Below are positions 17,335 through 27,528 of a stretch of DNA of 64,000 nucleotides, one piece after another. Position numbers and translations under genes: made by a program. The DNA is from Vagococcus proximus (lineage in GTDB: Bacteria > Bacillota > Bacilli > Lactobacillales > Vagococcaceae). Location of the stretch: NCBI RefSeq assembly GCF_029143285.1, contig NZ_JAPDSH010000007.1, positions 78,676 to 142,675 on the forward strand, given 5' to 3'. Numbering within the stretch: position 1 is the first letter of the stretch; every line of letters starts with the position of its first letter. The notes under the pieces are model-generated. The model was not told the DNA's origin. It was given only the letters and a program-made list of their open reading frames with translations, and ran no database searches.

Positions 17335-19743
17335 ATGGCACAAAAGAAAAAGAGTCGTCCTAAAAAGATGACAAAGAAACAGCAAGCACAACAAGAGAGA
17401 ATGTATTATGTTGTTGCAGGATTAATTATTAGTATATGCGGTATATTAGGCCTATTTAAATTAGGATTCCTTGGTATATTATTTGCAAATATTTTTAGAA
17501 TGTTTGTCGGTGTAACTTTTCCGATTTTAGCAATTTTATTTATTTTAATGGGTGTTCTTTTAATTTTTATGGGCCCTAATTTTTCATTTGGTAAAACAAA
17601 ATATATCGGAGGGACTACTTTATTTTATTTTGGATTGCTTCTAATGTTACATGCTATATTATTCCGTGATTTTGTGAAATTAGATATTCAAATTATGAAT
17701 GTAACGTGGCATAATTTATGGACAGATTTACGTGGTGGTTTAATTTCACAACCGGTTGGTGGTGGTTTAATCGGAGGGGCTTTATATAGTGGTGCACATT
17801 TCTTAGTCTCACAAGCAGGTTCATATGTTGTAGCAGGACTTCTAATGTTTGCTGGTATTTGTGTTGCTGTAGGTGTTTCAGGTTTTGAAATCTTTGATTT
17901 TTTCAAGAGTCGTACAGAAAGTATGACAAAAAAGTTAAGTGCATCAGCTGAAACAAGAAAAGAATTAAAAGCGAATAGACGTGAGGAACGTGAGAAAAAA
18001 CGCGCTTTAGCTTTAGAAAAAGCAGAAAAAGAAAAGAAATCAGAACGTAAAGCTGGGAAGGTAAATAGCCAACCAGAACCTAAAGTGGCACCTGTATTTG
18101 AACCACAAGTAGAACCAGAGCCAGTACCTGTCGCCATTGACACGTATCAAAGTCAGTACCAAGAGTCGTCAATTAAGAAACCTGAACCAGCTAAAGCAAC
18201 TAAAGTAGAGGTGGACGATGAAGATAATGGTGAGGATTTAGAATTTGATATCCCTCAAGAAACAGAAAATACAGATTATATCTTACCGCCGTCTACATTA
18301 TTAAATGAAATACCTTTGACGGATCAAAGCGAAGAATACAAATCAATTGAACGCAATGTAGAGGTTTTAGAGCAGACTTTTGATAGTTTTGGTGTCGATG
18401 CCAAAGTAGTTAGAGCAAGCTTAGGACCATCGGTTACAAAATATGAAATTCAACCAGCAGTTGGTGTGAAGGTAAGTAAAATTGTTGGTCTTACTGATGA
18501 TTTAGCCTTAGCCTTAGCTGCAAAAGATATTCGTATGGAAGCACCAATCCCAGGTAAATCATTAATTGGGATAGAGGTACCAAATAATACAGTCAGTACT
18601 GTTTCATTTAGAGATATTATTGAAGCACAACCTAAAAATCCAGATAATTTATTAGAAGTACCATTAGGGCGTGATATTTCTGGGTCAGTCATTTCAGCTG
18701 ATTTGGCTAAAATGCCTCATATGTTAATCGCTGGTTCGACAGGGAGTGGGAAGTCCGTATGTATTAACGGTATTATCACAAGTATTTTAATGCGTGCAAA
18801 ACCACATGAAGTTAAAATGATGATGATTGATCCTAAAATGGTAGAATTAAACGTCTATAATGGGATTCCTCATTTATTAACCCCTGTTGTAACTAATCCT
18901 CGTAAAGCCTCTCAAGCTCTTCATAAAGTAGTAGCAGAGATGGAAAAACGTTACGAACTATTTGCAGCAAGTGGTGTTAGAAATATTACAGGTTACAATC
19001 AAATGGTTCAAAAAAATAACACACTTGAAGGCGTTAATCGTCCTATTCTACCTTTTATTGTTGTTATTGTAGATGAATTAGCAGACTTGATGATGGTCGC
19101 AAGCAATGAAGTAGAAGATGCTATTATACGCTTGGCCCAAATGGCTCGTGCCGCAGGGATTCACATGATATTAGCAACACAACGTCCGAGTGTGGATGTT
19201 ATTACGGGGATTATTAAAGCGAATGTTCCTTCTCGTATTGCCTTTGCCGTATCAAGTGGGATTGATTCACGAACGATCATTGATACAACGGGTGCTGAAA
19301 AATTATTAGGCCGTGGAGATATGTTATTTATGCCAATGGGTCAAAATAAACCAACGCGTGTTCAAGGTGCGTTTATTTCTGATTCGGAAGTAGAGGATTT
19401 AGTTAAATTTGTGACAGAGCAACAAGGTGCTGATTACCGTGAGGATATGATGCCGACTGATGAACCTGAAAAAGGAAGTGGACCAGATTCGGAAGTAGAT
19501 GATTTATATGATGAGGCAGTTAAGTTTGTAGCGTTCGAAGGGAAAGCAAGTGCCTCACTCATTCAGAGACGATTTAGAGTCGGTTATAACCGAGCAGCAC
19601 GTCTAATAGATCAAATGGAAGAGAACGGAGTTGTAGGGCCGTCAGAAGGAAGTAAGGGACGTAAAGTCTTAATGGGACCGCCGTCTTCTTTACCAGAAGA
19701 AGAGTCAGATGATACGATTTCGCCAAATGATTTACCCTTTTAA
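17335..19743 (+). CDS. ftsK: DNA translocase FtsK/SpoIIIE
   Basis: This membrane-anchored hexameric ATPase pumps chromosomal DNA through the closing septum. After a basic N-terminal tail come four or five membrane segments (about residues 25-190). A charged, proline-rich linker follows (about 195-310), then the motor with Walker A GSTGSGKS and Walker [12 protein letters not shown]. The C-terminal gamma winged helix (about 725-785, [20 protein letters not shown]) reads KOPS/SRS-type polarity sequences. Length 802 residues is normal. GGAGG precedes the ATG. Confidence 0.95.
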   Translation: MAQKKKSRPKKMTKKQQAQQERMYYVVAGLIISICGILGLFKLGFLGILFANIFRMFVGVTFPILAILFILMGVLLIFMGPNFSFGKTKYIGGTTLFYFGLLLMLHAILFRDFVKLDIQIMNVTWHNLWTDLRGGLISQPVGGGLIGGALYSGAHFLVSQAGSYVVAGLLMFAGICVAVGVSGFEIFDFFKSRTESMTKKLSASAETRKELKANRREEREKKRALALEKAEKEKKSERKAGKVNSQPEPKVAPVFEPQVEPEPVPVAIDTYQSQYQESSIKKPEPAKATKVEVDDEDNGEDLEFDIPQETENTDYILPPSTLLNEIPLTDQSEEYKSIERNVEVLEQTFDSFGVDAKVVRASLGPSVTKYEIQPAVGVKVSKIVGLTDDLALALAAKDIRMEAPIPGKSLIGIEVPNNTVSTVSFRDIIEAQPKNPDNLLEVPLGRDISGSVISADLAKMPHMLIAGSTGSGKSVCINGIITSILMRAKPHEVKMMMIDPKMVELNVYNGIPHLLTPVVTNPRKASQALHKVVAEMEKRYELFAASGVRNITGYNQMVQKNNTLEGVNRPILPFIVVIVDELADLMMVASNEVEDAIIRLAQMARAAGIHMILATQRPSVDVITGIIKANVPSRIAFAVSSGIDSRTIIDTTGAEKLLGRGDMLFMPMGQNKPTRVQGAFISDSEVEDLVKFVTEQQGADYREDMMPTDEPEKGSGPDSEVDDLYDEAVKFVAFEGKASASLIQRRFRVGYNRAARLIDQMEENGVVGPSEGSKGRKVLMGPPSSLPEEESDDTISPNDLPF

Positions 19744-19748
19744 AAAAT

Positions 19749-19808
19749 AAAACACTTAAATCTAGTCAAACCGTCAATGGTTTGAAATGAGATTTAAGTG
19801 TTTTTTTT
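19749..19808. terminator. Bidirectional terminator between ftsK and the antiporter gene
   Basis: AAACACTTAAATCT and AGATTTAAGTGTTT arms enclose an inner CAAACC/GGTTTG stem; A and T runs flank both sides. It serves the two convergent genes. Confidence 0.92.
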
Positions 19809-21924
19809 AGTGTTCAGCTCGACTTTGTAGAATGGAGCTTTCATAATAATTCAAGGATTGTCGTAAATGATTCGCCATACTTAACGTAATCTGACCTTTT
19901 TGATAGAGATGTTGAACAGTTTCTCGTTCGGCATCAAGAGCTTTCATATGAAATTCTTGAACAATCTTTTGATAGTCGGTACGAGATTGATTGCTTAGAT
20001 TTTTAATACGATGTAGTTTATTTAAATACTCATAAAGTTTTTGATTCACAATATGTTTATGTAAATCATAAGCCTCACATTCAGGATCTAATTCAGCTTT
20101 GTAAGCCTTTAACACACTAATTGCGCCGACGGTACTTTGTTTTTCTAATTTAACAATGGCTGTGTCACCTAAAATAGTGTCATCTTGGTGTTGGGCAGAC
20201 TTTAAACGCCAGAAGGCAATATTACTTTGTTTTCTTAGTACAAAGAATAAGCGTTTTAAAGAATTAAGCAAACCTGGTTCGAAAGCGACACGTTTGGTTT
20301 CAACAATTTTCTTATATCGACGAGCGACAACTTCTGACACTTCACCTGAATCAACAGATTTTTGAATGCCATCTTTTTCCCCTTTAATCGCAATATCTTG
20401 GACTGTTTTTTCAAGTTTGGCGTACAAACGGTTAGTTTGTTCATCATTTTGTTCACGGTATAAGTGACGTAAACGAGATTCAAATTCTTGAATTAAGTCA
20501 GTTAAGATTAAGTAGTTTTCCGAATGTTCTGATTCTTGTTTTAGAATAGTAATCGCATCGCGGACCATTTCTTGACGAGCCTCTAGTTCTGTTAATTTTG
20601 TAACAGAAGAAGGTTGCGTAGCATTAACTAATGCTTCATTACTTGAAGGATCATTTCCGACAAGTGGCAGGCGCTGACGTTTTTTTGTCAAGATAGGTAG
20701 GGTGATTGTTGCAACCAATAAACTGGTTAAGACAACACCACAAGCAAGCGTGACAATAAGTGAGCGTTCAATAAATGGCGTACCATCTGCTAAAAAGAAC
20801 GGCATAGACATGATAGAGGCCATTGTTACAGCGCCCCGTACACCCGTAATACCTGTCATAAGAGCGGTGTTAAATGAAGGGGGTGTTAATTTATCATCAT
20901 TTTTTCTAAGGTAAGTTAACCATAAGTAAATGTAAGACCACACCACGCGAACAATAAGTAAGACAAACCAGATACTTATAATGTAGAACAGGAGTGTTCC
21001 GTTGTGGATAGAAGGATTAACAATGGTTTCTCTCATCGCAATTGGAAGCTCTATTCCTAGTAGAACAAACACTAGACCGTTCAATAAGTAAACTAACATA
21101 TCCCACATTTTATTCGTGATAAGTCTCGCTTCCGAATGTTGACTTCTGAAGATCGGACTTTGATTAATAGAAAGAACGCCTGCTGATACGACGGCAATAA
21201 CACCAGAAGCACCGGCTACTTCATCAGCTAAAATGTAGATAATAAATGGTGTTAAAACTTGAATAGTTGTATGAAGAATAGCATCTTGTATTCCCTGTTG
21301 TACGAGGAATAATCGAATAAAGTGAATAATCGATATAGATACGATACCGATAAGTACACCTACAAGTGACATATAAAGAAAATCACCTGTTGCCTGTGTT
21401 AATGAAAATTGGCCAGTCATAAAGGCGGCCAGAGCATATTTGAAGGCGATTAAACCACTAGCATCATTAATTAAACTTTCGCCACTAATTAAGCTGAGAA
21501 TCTTTTTAGGAAGTTTAATTTGTTCCGCAATACCGTGAACAGCGACGGGATCTGTCGGTGATAGAACGGCAACAAGAGCCATAGCCAGCGCGAGCGGAAC
21601 ATCTGGAATAAGCCAGTGAATAAAGTAACCACCTATAACAGTTGTTAAAAGTACGAGCCAAATAGCGTAAGCAAAAATTGGAGCCTTTAAGTCCCATAAT
21701 TCATTTTTAGGGAACATTTTCCCATCATTAAACAGTAAGGGGGCAACAAATAAGAGCATAAACCAATCGGCCTCTAAATTAATATTTAGATCAAAAACTA
21801 AGGCTACAATCAATCCCACTGCGATTTCTATTAAAGCAGTTGGGATGGATACTAAATAGTGACTAATGATATTAGAAATTACGACAAGTACTATCATTAA
21901 GATACTTGCGATTAAAACGGTCAT
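19807..21924 (-). CDS. Na+/H+ antiporter, CPA1/NhaP type, with long cytoplasmic tail
   Basis: This 705-residue protein exchanges Na+ or K+ for protons across the membrane. The first 400 or so residues are polytopic and include LSPTDPVAVHGI and SGESLINDASGLIAFKYAL, the ion-binding motifs of CPA1 antiporters. The last 300 residues are hydrophilic and helical and likely regulate transport. The ATG at 21924 is preferred over GTG 21933 and ATG 21930 because GAGAGGTG lies just upstream and overlaps those codons. It is transcribed convergently with ftsK. Confidence 0.9.
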   Translation of the reverse strand: MTVLIASILMIVLVVISNIISHYLVSIPTALIEIAVGLIVALVFDLNINLEADWFMLLFVAPLLFNDGKMFPKNELWDLKAPIFAYAIWLVLLTTVIGGYFIHWLIPDVPLALAMALVAVLSPTDPVAVHGIAEQIKLPKKILSLISGESLINDASGLIAFKYALAAFMTGQFSLTQATGDFLYMSLVGVLIGIVSISIIHFIRLFLVQQGIQDAILHTTIQVLTPFIIYILADEVAGASGVIAVVSAGVLSINQSPIFRSQHSEARLITNKMWDMLVYLLNGLVFVLLGIELPIAMRETIVNPSIHNGTLLFYIISIWFVLLIVRVVWSYIYLWLTYLRKNDDKLTPPSFNTALMTGITGVRGAVTMASIMSMPFFLADGTPFIERSLIVTLACGVVLTSLLVATITLPILTKKRQRLPLVGNDPSSNEALVNATQPSSVTKLTELEARQEMVRDAITILKQESEHSENYLILTDLIQEFESRLRHLYREQNDEQTNRLYAKLEKTVQDIAIKGEKDGIQKSVDSGEVSEVVARRYKKIVETKRVAFEPGLLNSLKRLFFVLRKQSNIAFWRLKSAQHQDDTILGDTAIVKLEKQSTVGAISVLKAYKAELDPECEAYDLHKHIVNQKLYEYLNKLHRIKNLSNQSRTDYQKIVQEFHMKALDAERETVQHLYQKGQITLSMANHLRQSLNYYESSILQSRAEH

Positions 21925-22100
21925 ACACATCACCTCTCTAATAAGTTTCTTCTATTATTATAGCAAAAAAATTATAAGATAACTAAAAATAAATACAAAA
22001 GTTTTAATCATTAGTAAAAACTTATAGCGATGTAAAAAAAGACTTGTCTTTATTTATAGAATTAGGGATACTATAGGATGGAGAGAAAGTAGGGAGACGA

Positions 22101-22526
22101 ATGAAGAATAAACTAAAGGGTGGGCTAGGAATAGTACTTATAGTGTTTATTATCGCAATTTTTGGTATGCTTCTTGTTGGCGCAATTGGGGGATTATTAA
22201 AACTATTAGGAATTCAAACTGTTTCAACGATGAGTTTAATTGGGTTTCTTTTACTATATATAGCTATAACATGGACACTTGATGCTATTCTAGATGTTAC
22301 AATTAGAGCGAGTTGTCGGGCATTTCAAGTACCCGTTAACAAAGGCTTTTTCTTTTTTATTGTCAGTGATTTTTTATTAGAAATCCTAGTGTTGAAGGTG
22401 TTAGATAGTTTAATGACAAGCATTGTCGTCCCTGATGCAACAGCTATTTTGTTTGCAACATGTGGAACTGTTTTAACCGTGTTGATTGAAAAAAAAGAAG
22501 GCGAATGGGTTCATGTGGAATCGTAA
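22101..22526 (+). CDS. Small membrane protein, possibly YrvL-like
   Basis: This 141-residue protein has about four hydrophobic segments (about residues 9-33, 41-62, 83-103 and 112-130) and a hydrophilic end, KKEGEWVHVES. Size and topology fit YrvL-type regulatory membrane proteins of Bacilli, but this is a weak assignment. The start is preceded by AGGGAG. It lies between the divergent antiporter gene and rlmN, which has its own promoter. Confidence 0.6.
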   Translation: MKNKLKGGLGIVLIVFIIAIFGMLLVGAIGGLLKLLGIQTVSTMSLIGFLLLYIAITWTLDAILDVTIRASCRAFQVPVNKGFFFFIVSDFLLEILVLKVLDSLMTSIVVPDATAILFATCGTVLTVLIEKKEGEWVHVES

Positions 22527-22539
22527 GTGAACATAGTCA

Positions 22540-22568
22540 TTGCCAAGCTATTTAATTTACGCTATAGT
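22540..22568 (+). promoter_or_regulatory. SigA-type promoter of rlmN
   Basis: TTGCCA and TATAGT are separated by exactly 17 bases, 36 bases before the rlmN start codon. Confidence 0.7.
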
Positions 22569-22603
22569 ATCAAAGAGAGACGAAACAGAAATGAGGAAAC
22601 AGC

Positions 22604-23680
22604 ATGACGAAGCAGTCGATATATGGTATGACTCAAGACAACCTAAAAGCATGGTTTGAAGAGCATGGAGAAAAGAAATTTAGAGCAACACAGGTGTGGG
22701 ATTGGTTGTATATAAAACGTGTCCGCACATTCGAAGAGATGAGTAATTTATCTAAAAAAACAATTGATTTATTAACTGAAAATTTTGATATGAGTCCACT
22801 TAATCAAGTAGTGGTTCAAGAATCAAAGGACGGTACGATTAAGTACCTATTCCAACTAGAAGATAAAAATATGATTGAAACGGTATTAATGCGCCACGAA
22901 TATGGCTTATCTGTTTGTGTCACAACACAAGTTGGGTGTAATATTGGCTGTACATTCTGTGCCAGTGGGTTATTAACAAAACAACGTGATTTATCAGCAG
23001 GTGAAATTGTTGCACAAATTATGCAAGTTCAATTCTTCTTAGATGAACGTGGAGACGGTGAACGTGTGAGTCACATTGTTGTAATGGGTATCGGTGAACC
23101 ATTTGATAACTATGACAATGTGATTGACTTCCTATACATTGTGAATGATAAAAATGGACTAGGTATTGGAGCGCGTCATATGACAGTTTCTACAAGTGGT
23201 CTAATTCCTAAAATTTATGATTTCGCAGATAATGGCTTGCAAGTTAATTTAGCGATTTCATTACATGCACCAAACAATGAGGTTAGAACATCAATTATGC
23301 GTATTAACCGCAGTAACCCTGTTGAGAAATTAATGGATGCTGTAGATTATTATTTGGAAAAAACAAACCGTCGTATTACATTTGAATACATCATGTTATC
23401 TAATGTAAATGATCGACCAGAGCATGCACGTCAACTAGCTGAGTTGTTAAAAGATAAGAAGAAATTAACGTATGTTAACTTAATTCCTTATAATCCAGTA
23501 AGTGAGCACGATCAATACAGCCGTAGTACACGTGAAGACGTGATGGCTTTCTATGATATCTTAAATAAAAAAGGTGTTAACTGTGTCGTTCGTAAAGAAC
23601 AAGGAACGGATATTGATGCGGCTTGTGGTCAATTACGTAGTAAACAAATTAAGAAAAAAGAACGTCCAAAACGTTCATAA
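22604..23680 (+). CDS. rlmN: 23S rRNA (adenine2503-C2)-methyltransferase / tRNA A37 methyltransferase
   Basis: This radical SAM enzyme methylates C2 of A2503 in 23S rRNA, and A37 in some tRNAs. The iron-sulfur cluster motif CNIGCTFC places cysteines at about 112, 116 and 119. The C-terminal cysteine needed for resolving the methyl intermediate is in [18 protein letters not shown]. The 358-residue length is normal. RlmN rather than Cfr is supported by overall sequence and housekeeping context. Confidence 0.95.
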   Translation: MTKQSIYGMTQDNLKAWFEEHGEKKFRATQVWDWLYIKRVRTFEEMSNLSKKTIDLLTENFDMSPLNQVVVQESKDGTIKYLFQLEDKNMIETVLMRHEYGLSVCVTTQVGCNIGCTFCASGLLTKQRDLSAGEIVAQIMQVQFFLDERGDGERVSHIVVMGIGEPFDNYDNVIDFLYIVNDKNGLGIGARHMTVSTSGLIPKIYDFADNGLQVNLAISLHAPNNEVRTSIMRINRSNPVEKLMDAVDYYLEKTNRRITFEYIMLSNVNDRPEHARQLAELLKDKKKLTYVNLIPYNPVSEHDQYSRSTREDVMAFYDILNKKGVNCVVRKEQGTDIDAACGQLRSKQIKKKERPKRS

Positions 23681-23684
23681 GAAT

Positions 23685-23724
23685 AAAAAAACTTCAACCA
23701 TCATATCATGGTTGAAGTTTTTTG
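23685..23724. terminator. Bidirectional terminator between rlmN and the Nudix regulator
   Basis: AAAACTTCAACCAT and ATGGTTGAAGTTTT arms with a 6-base loop, A run before and T run after. Confidence 0.92.
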
Positions 23725-23725
23725 T

Positions 23726-24547
23726 TTATTCAGCTAAAGGTTTTAAACGATAAATCTTAGATGGTCGTCCAATCCCAGTGGCTCGTTGACCGATTTCTTC
23801 TAAGTGTGGAAGCAAAGCTTTTTTAAAGTTTGAATGGTCAATCGCTTTAAAATCAAGGCCTAAAAATTTAGCAAATACTTTGCGAGCTTCTGCTACTGAG
23901 AAATCATCACCCAGAACTTGTAAAACTTTAGGTTCATGATACATTTTGTTTAAAACACGGTTGAAAGCCTTTAAAATAATTTGATCATGGTCAAAGGCTA
24001 AGGTCTCTTTACCGATAGATTGGTTAGTTTCTAAATCTAAAACAATGGCATCATGTTCATCATTTTCAAGTTTCAATAAATTATCTTCACGTTTGAAGGT
24101 AAACCATTTAGCCGCTTTAGCATCGTCACCAGCAAATAATGGCTCTTCACCAATAAAAGCAAGGTAACTTACTGTAATAACCCAGCCACGTGGGTCACGA
24201 TTCGGGGTACTAAAGGTGTGAAGTTGTTCGATGTTTTCATGAGTAATAGCGACACCAGTCTCTTCTTGTGTTTCTCTGATGCAACTTTCTTCAGTAGATT
24301 CGCCGCGTTCTACAAAGCCTCCGGGAAGTGCCCATGAGTATTGGTAAGGATGGGTGTTACGTTGGATAAGTAAAATTTTCAGTTCATCATCTTTACGGTT
24401 ATAACAAAGTAAGACATTGTCGATCGTAACAGATGGTGTGTCGTATGTCGGTAAATCTTGTTCAGCGTACCAAGTTAAGAACTCTTCTTCGGTCGCTTGA
24501 CTTTCGTAGTAGTGTTTTTCCGCTTCTTTAGAAGGAAAGTCTTTCAT
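23726..24547 (-). CDS. Nudix-domain transcriptional regulator, NrtR-like
   Basis: The protein has an N-terminal Nudix domain (about residues 35-165) and a C-terminal winged-helix region (about 195-270, ending GIGRPSKIYRLKPL), the architecture of NrtR-type regulators that sense ADP-ribose or related sugar nucleotides. The Nudix box (GGFVERGESTEES...RETQEETG) keeps its glutamates, so hydrolase activity cannot be ruled out. The start at 24547 is chosen because AAAGGATG just upstream overlaps the earlier in-frame ATG at 24559. The target genes are not evident here. Confidence 0.82.
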   Translation of the reverse strand: MKDFPSKEAEKHYYESQATEEEFLTWYAEQDLPTYDTPSVTIDNVLLCYNRKDDELKILLIQRNTHPYQYSWALPGGFVERGESTEESCIRETQEETGVAITHENIEQLHTFSTPNRDPRGWVITVSYLAFIGEEPLFAGDDAKAAKWFTFKREDNLLKLENDEHDAIVLDLETNQSIGKETLAFDHDQIILKAFNRVLNKMYHEPKVLQVLGDDFSVAEARKVFAKFLGLDFKAIDHSNFKKALLPHLEEIGQRATGIGRPSKIYRLKPLAE

Positions 24548-24676
24548 AAAGACAACCATCCTTTCGTTTAATAGTTAGTATCATTGTAACAGAAAACTGT
24601 AGTCGGTTAAACTCCTTTAAGACGATAATCCGCGTAATAAAATGGACAAAAAAATAAGACCTTTAAGGTCTTATTT

Positions 24677-25051
24677 TTATTTGTAGCGAATGACTTCGAT
24701 TTTATAACCATCAGGGTCCACGATAAAGTAATATGATGGTGGAACGCCAGGGAGTGCTTTTAAGTCAGTAACGTCAAAGCCAGCCGCTTTATGCTTAGCA
24801 TGTAGGCCTTCTAAATCTTCAGAGGCGATGGCAATATGACCGTAACCATTTCCTAAATCATAGCCTTCATGTCCATAATTATAAGTTAACTCTAATTCGT
24901 AATCATCACCAGGTAATGTTAGGTAAACTAAGGTGAATTTGTGTTCTAGGAAATCACGACGGTTTGTTTCTTCAAAATCAAAAGCATCTTGGTAAAATTT
25001 AACGGATGCTTCTAAATCTTTAACGCGCACGCATGTGTGTGCCATTTTCAT
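24677..25051 (-). CDS. gloA: Lactoylglutathione lyase-like VOC protein
   Basis: This 124-residue protein has the two-module vicinal oxygen chelate fold of glyoxalase I. Metal-ligand candidates are H5 in MAHTCVRV, a glutamate in YELELTYNYG, H in YGHIAIA and E in YKIEVIRYK. The family isomerises hemithioacetals of methylglyoxal. The thiol cofactor in a Bacilli host is uncertain, because glutathione is not universal. The start is preceded by GAAAGGATG. It lies between the NrtR-like gene and the HD gene on the same strand but is probably transcribed separately. Confidence 0.85.
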   Translation of the reverse strand: MKMAHTCVRVKDLEASVKFYQDAFDFEETNRRDFLEHKFTLVYLTLPGDDYELELTYNYGHEGYDLGNGYGHIAIASEDLEGLHAKHKAAGFDVTDLKALPGVPPSYYFIVDPDGYKIEVIRYK

Positions 25052-25110
25052 AATGTATCATCCTTTCATGTTTAGCGTAAGATAATTGTAGCATAGAAAA
25101 AGTGAAGCCT

Positions 25111-26487
25111 CTAGTTTTCAGTCTGATGCTTAGAAGGTACTACGACTTGTCCATTTAAAAGGTGAGCTTGAAAGTCTTTAAGACTGTCTGAAAATAAAGA
25201 ACTTCCAGAATCATCTAACATTTCTTTAGGGAAGAAGAAACGCTCATCTCCGTGGGTCTGTCCTGCTAAGGCAGCAACTAAGGCACTAGCTTTTGATAAT
25301 TCTACTAGAGAACCATCCTTTTGCATCAGTTCAATCTGAGTGCGATTTTTAGTTTGATTCGGTCGATAAAAATCATAAGGTAAGTCGTAGCTAGTGTTAA
25401 CGGCTGTGTATGATTTTGAATTAAAGCCTACAGTTTCAATTAAACGAGTCATTTCTGTTAAAAGGTGTTTGTCCTGTTCAGGATTAGTCCGTACTGATTT
25501 TAATGGTTTCCTATTCAAAAAACGAGCAGCTAAGTCGCTGAGAATAGGGTCACTATCGTCCAACCACATTGTAAAGTAAGTGTTTAGTACACCGTCATCT
25601 AATTTTAAATAATCTTCCAAAGTATAGTTGTTTTCAAAAAAAGGAACGAGAAGACCGGCTTGTTTTTGGTGGTAAGTGTGATCATGTTCGTGTAAATAAG
25701 TACCACGCTTTAAGAGATGATCTAAAATAATTTCCATGCCCCTAGAAACAGGGTGAAAATAAACTTGCATATACATTTGATAACGGCTCACAATATAATC
25801 CTCAACGGAATGCATCCCATTAGCCAGGAAGGTAATGCCGTTTTTATAAGGCCGAATAATACGTAAGATACGCGTTAAATCAAAGGTGCCGTATTGAATA
25901 CCAGTAAAATAAGCATCGCGTAATAGATAATCCATCCGATCTGCATCAATTTGACTAGAAATCATCTGTACAACTTGTGGATTAGGATAGGTCTTCTGAA
26001 TCACACTGGCTACTTTTTCAGGAAACCCTTCTTCTACTTTATTAAGGATTTGAAAAATTTCAGTTTCTGGTGATGTTAAAATTTGTACCGTGATATCTTC
26101 ATGGTTAGTATCAAATATTCCTTCAAAAGTATGAGAGTAAGGTCCATGTCCAACATCATGAAGTAGAGCAGCACATAATGTGACAAGTCGTTCAGCATCA
26201 TCCCACCCATTTTCAGGGTCTTTTTCAATAGAATAGTTTTGTTCAAAGAGGTCACAGATTTGTTGTGTGATTTCATAAACGCCCAAAGAGTGTCCGAAAC
26301 GACTGTGTTCACCGCCGTGGAAGGTCAGAGAAGTTGTTCCCAGTTGTTTAATTCGACGTAGTCGTTGGAATTCTTTTGAGTTGATTAGGTCAAGAACAAC
26401 TTGATGGCTAACGTGAATGTCATCATGTACAGGATCCCGAAAGACTTTTTCAATCGGTAAACGCTGCTCCTTATAAGGTGTCATCAT
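25111..26487 (-). CDS. HD-domain phosphohydrolase, YwfO family
   Basis: This 458-residue HD protein shows H...HSRFGHSLG and HDVGHGPYSH, followed by DADRMDYLLRDAYFTG, the metal-binding signature of dGTPase-like triphosphohydrolases (EF1143/YwfO type). It probably acts on nucleoside triphosphates in the cytoplasm. It starts four bases after the lipL stop codon, so the two are co-transcribed. In B. subtilis ywfO and lipL (ywfL) also lie close together. Confidence 0.88.
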   Translation of the reverse strand: MMTPYKEQRLPIEKVFRDPVHDDIHVSHQVVLDLINSKEFQRLRRIKQLGTTSLTFHGGEHSRFGHSLGVYEITQQICDLFEQNYSIEKDPENGWDDAERLVTLCAALLHDVGHGPYSHTFEGIFDTNHEDITVQILTSPETEIFQILNKVEEGFPEKVASVIQKTYPNPQVVQMISSQIDADRMDYLLRDAYFTGIQYGTFDLTRILRIIRPYKNGITFLANGMHSVEDYIVSRYQMYMQVYFHPVSRGMEIILDHLLKRGTYLHEHDHTYHQKQAGLLVPFFENNYTLEDYLKLDDGVLNTYFTMWLDDSDPILSDLAARFLNRKPLKSVRTNPEQDKHLLTEMTRLIETVGFNSKSYTAVNTSYDLPYDFYRPNQTKNRTQIELMQKDGSLVELSKASALVAALAGQTHGDERFFFPKEMLDDSGSSLFSDSLKDFQAHLLNGQVVVPSKHQTEN

Positions 26488-26491
26488 AGTG

Positions 26492-27346
26492 TTAATTTCC
26501 TTCCATTAGTTCTGTAATAGGTAAATTTCTTTTTTGCATGTTGGCGACAAATTTTTGAAAGTCGTCGTACGTATTTGTTTCATCTAGATAAGCTTGGAAT
26601 GAATAAGGCGCAACATTTGCTTTAAAAATAAACTCGCTCGCTGCAATTAGACGGGCTTTGACATCGTCAGTGGTTAAGTCAGTTTGAAATAAATCAGACA
26701 ATGTAGCCATTGAGCTGGGGTCTAAGTCGGGATAGCCATTTGTACCGAAGTCTTCTTTTAACCCTTTTTTATAAAAATGTTTAACTAGTTCTCCGCGGTC
26801 GGATTGAGGACCTGAGACGCTTAAATAGATCATAACAGCAATACCATTTCCGATACGACGCTGTGAGATACCCGCAAATTTCTTGTCACCAATACTCAAA
26901 TCGTAGTCTCCGGGACAATAAGATTGAGCAATTTCTTTGGCTTCAATGGGTTGTTTGAAATCAGAGAATGCAATTGAAATAATTTCTTTCATCATCTCGT
27001 ACGCATCGGGCACACTTTTCTTATTATCAGGATCATTAGGAATGATAAATGAAAAGTTTAGGATGCCATCATCTGATACGACAGCTAGCCCACCAGAGTT
27101 ACGTGCTAAAAAATTATAGTCAGCTTCTTTAAAGACTGTTAGTCCCTCTTTTAAAAAAGGAAGTCTGGTATCTTTCATCCCTAAAATTACAGTAGGGTTG
27201 GTTTGCCAAAAGTGAATAAAAGAATGGTGTAATTTATCGGCTTGTCTGATAAATAAATCAGTAGCCGCAAATGGGGCAAGTGCTCCTAAAAGGTTATCAT
27301 GTGGTTGGTCCAATAAAATAAGATTGGATGGTTGTGTTAGTATCAT
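26492..27346 (-). CDS. lipL: Octanoyl/lipoyl-[GcvH]:protein N-acyltransferase, LipL-like
   Basis: This 284-residue protein belongs to the biotin/lipoate ligase-transferase fold. It has RNSGGLAVVSDDGILNFSF and a cysteine in QSYCPGDYDLSIGDKKFAGI (about C144), followed by the conserved lysine (about K156). A cysteine at this place is the nucleophile in LipL amidotransferases, which move octanoyl or lipoyl groups from GcvH to E2 subunits; ATP-dependent ligases lack it. The orphan gcvH at 7564-7896 is the expected donor. The ATG at 27346 follows a weak AGG. It leads a two-gene operon with the HD protein. Confidence 0.83.
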   Translation of the reverse strand: MILTQPSNLILLDQPHDNLLGALAPFAATDLFIRQADKLHHSFIHFWQTNPTVILGMKDTRLPFLKEGLTVFKEADYNFLARNSGGLAVVSDDGILNFSFIIPNDPDNKKSVPDAYEMMKEIISIAFSDFKQPIEAKEIAQSYCPGDYDLSIGDKKFAGISQRRIGNGIAVMIYLSVSGPQSDRGELVKHFYKKGLKEDFGTNGYPDLDPSSMATLSDLFQTDLTTDDVKARLIAASEFIFKANVAPYSFQAYLDETNTYDDFQKFVANMQKRNLPITELMEGN

Positions 27347-27528
27347 GGGGTATTAACCTCGTCTTTCATTGAAAGTAAGTGTTGATTTATTTTATCTCTT
27401 TTCCTATTATATACGATTTTAAAAGGAAATGTGACTATCTGGCTTTAGAGAATTAAAATAAGAAAACTTGAAACTATTGGCAAAAGACTATAAGATAAGA
27501 AAGAAGAAAAAAGTAGAGGATGACAACT

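Noticed and set aside
17688..18143. Long open frame (151 codons) on the minus strand within ftsK
   Set aside because: It lies opposite the membrane and linker coding region of ftsK, with a Ser/Phe-rich composition expected from antisense of Glu/Lys codons and no ribosome binding site.
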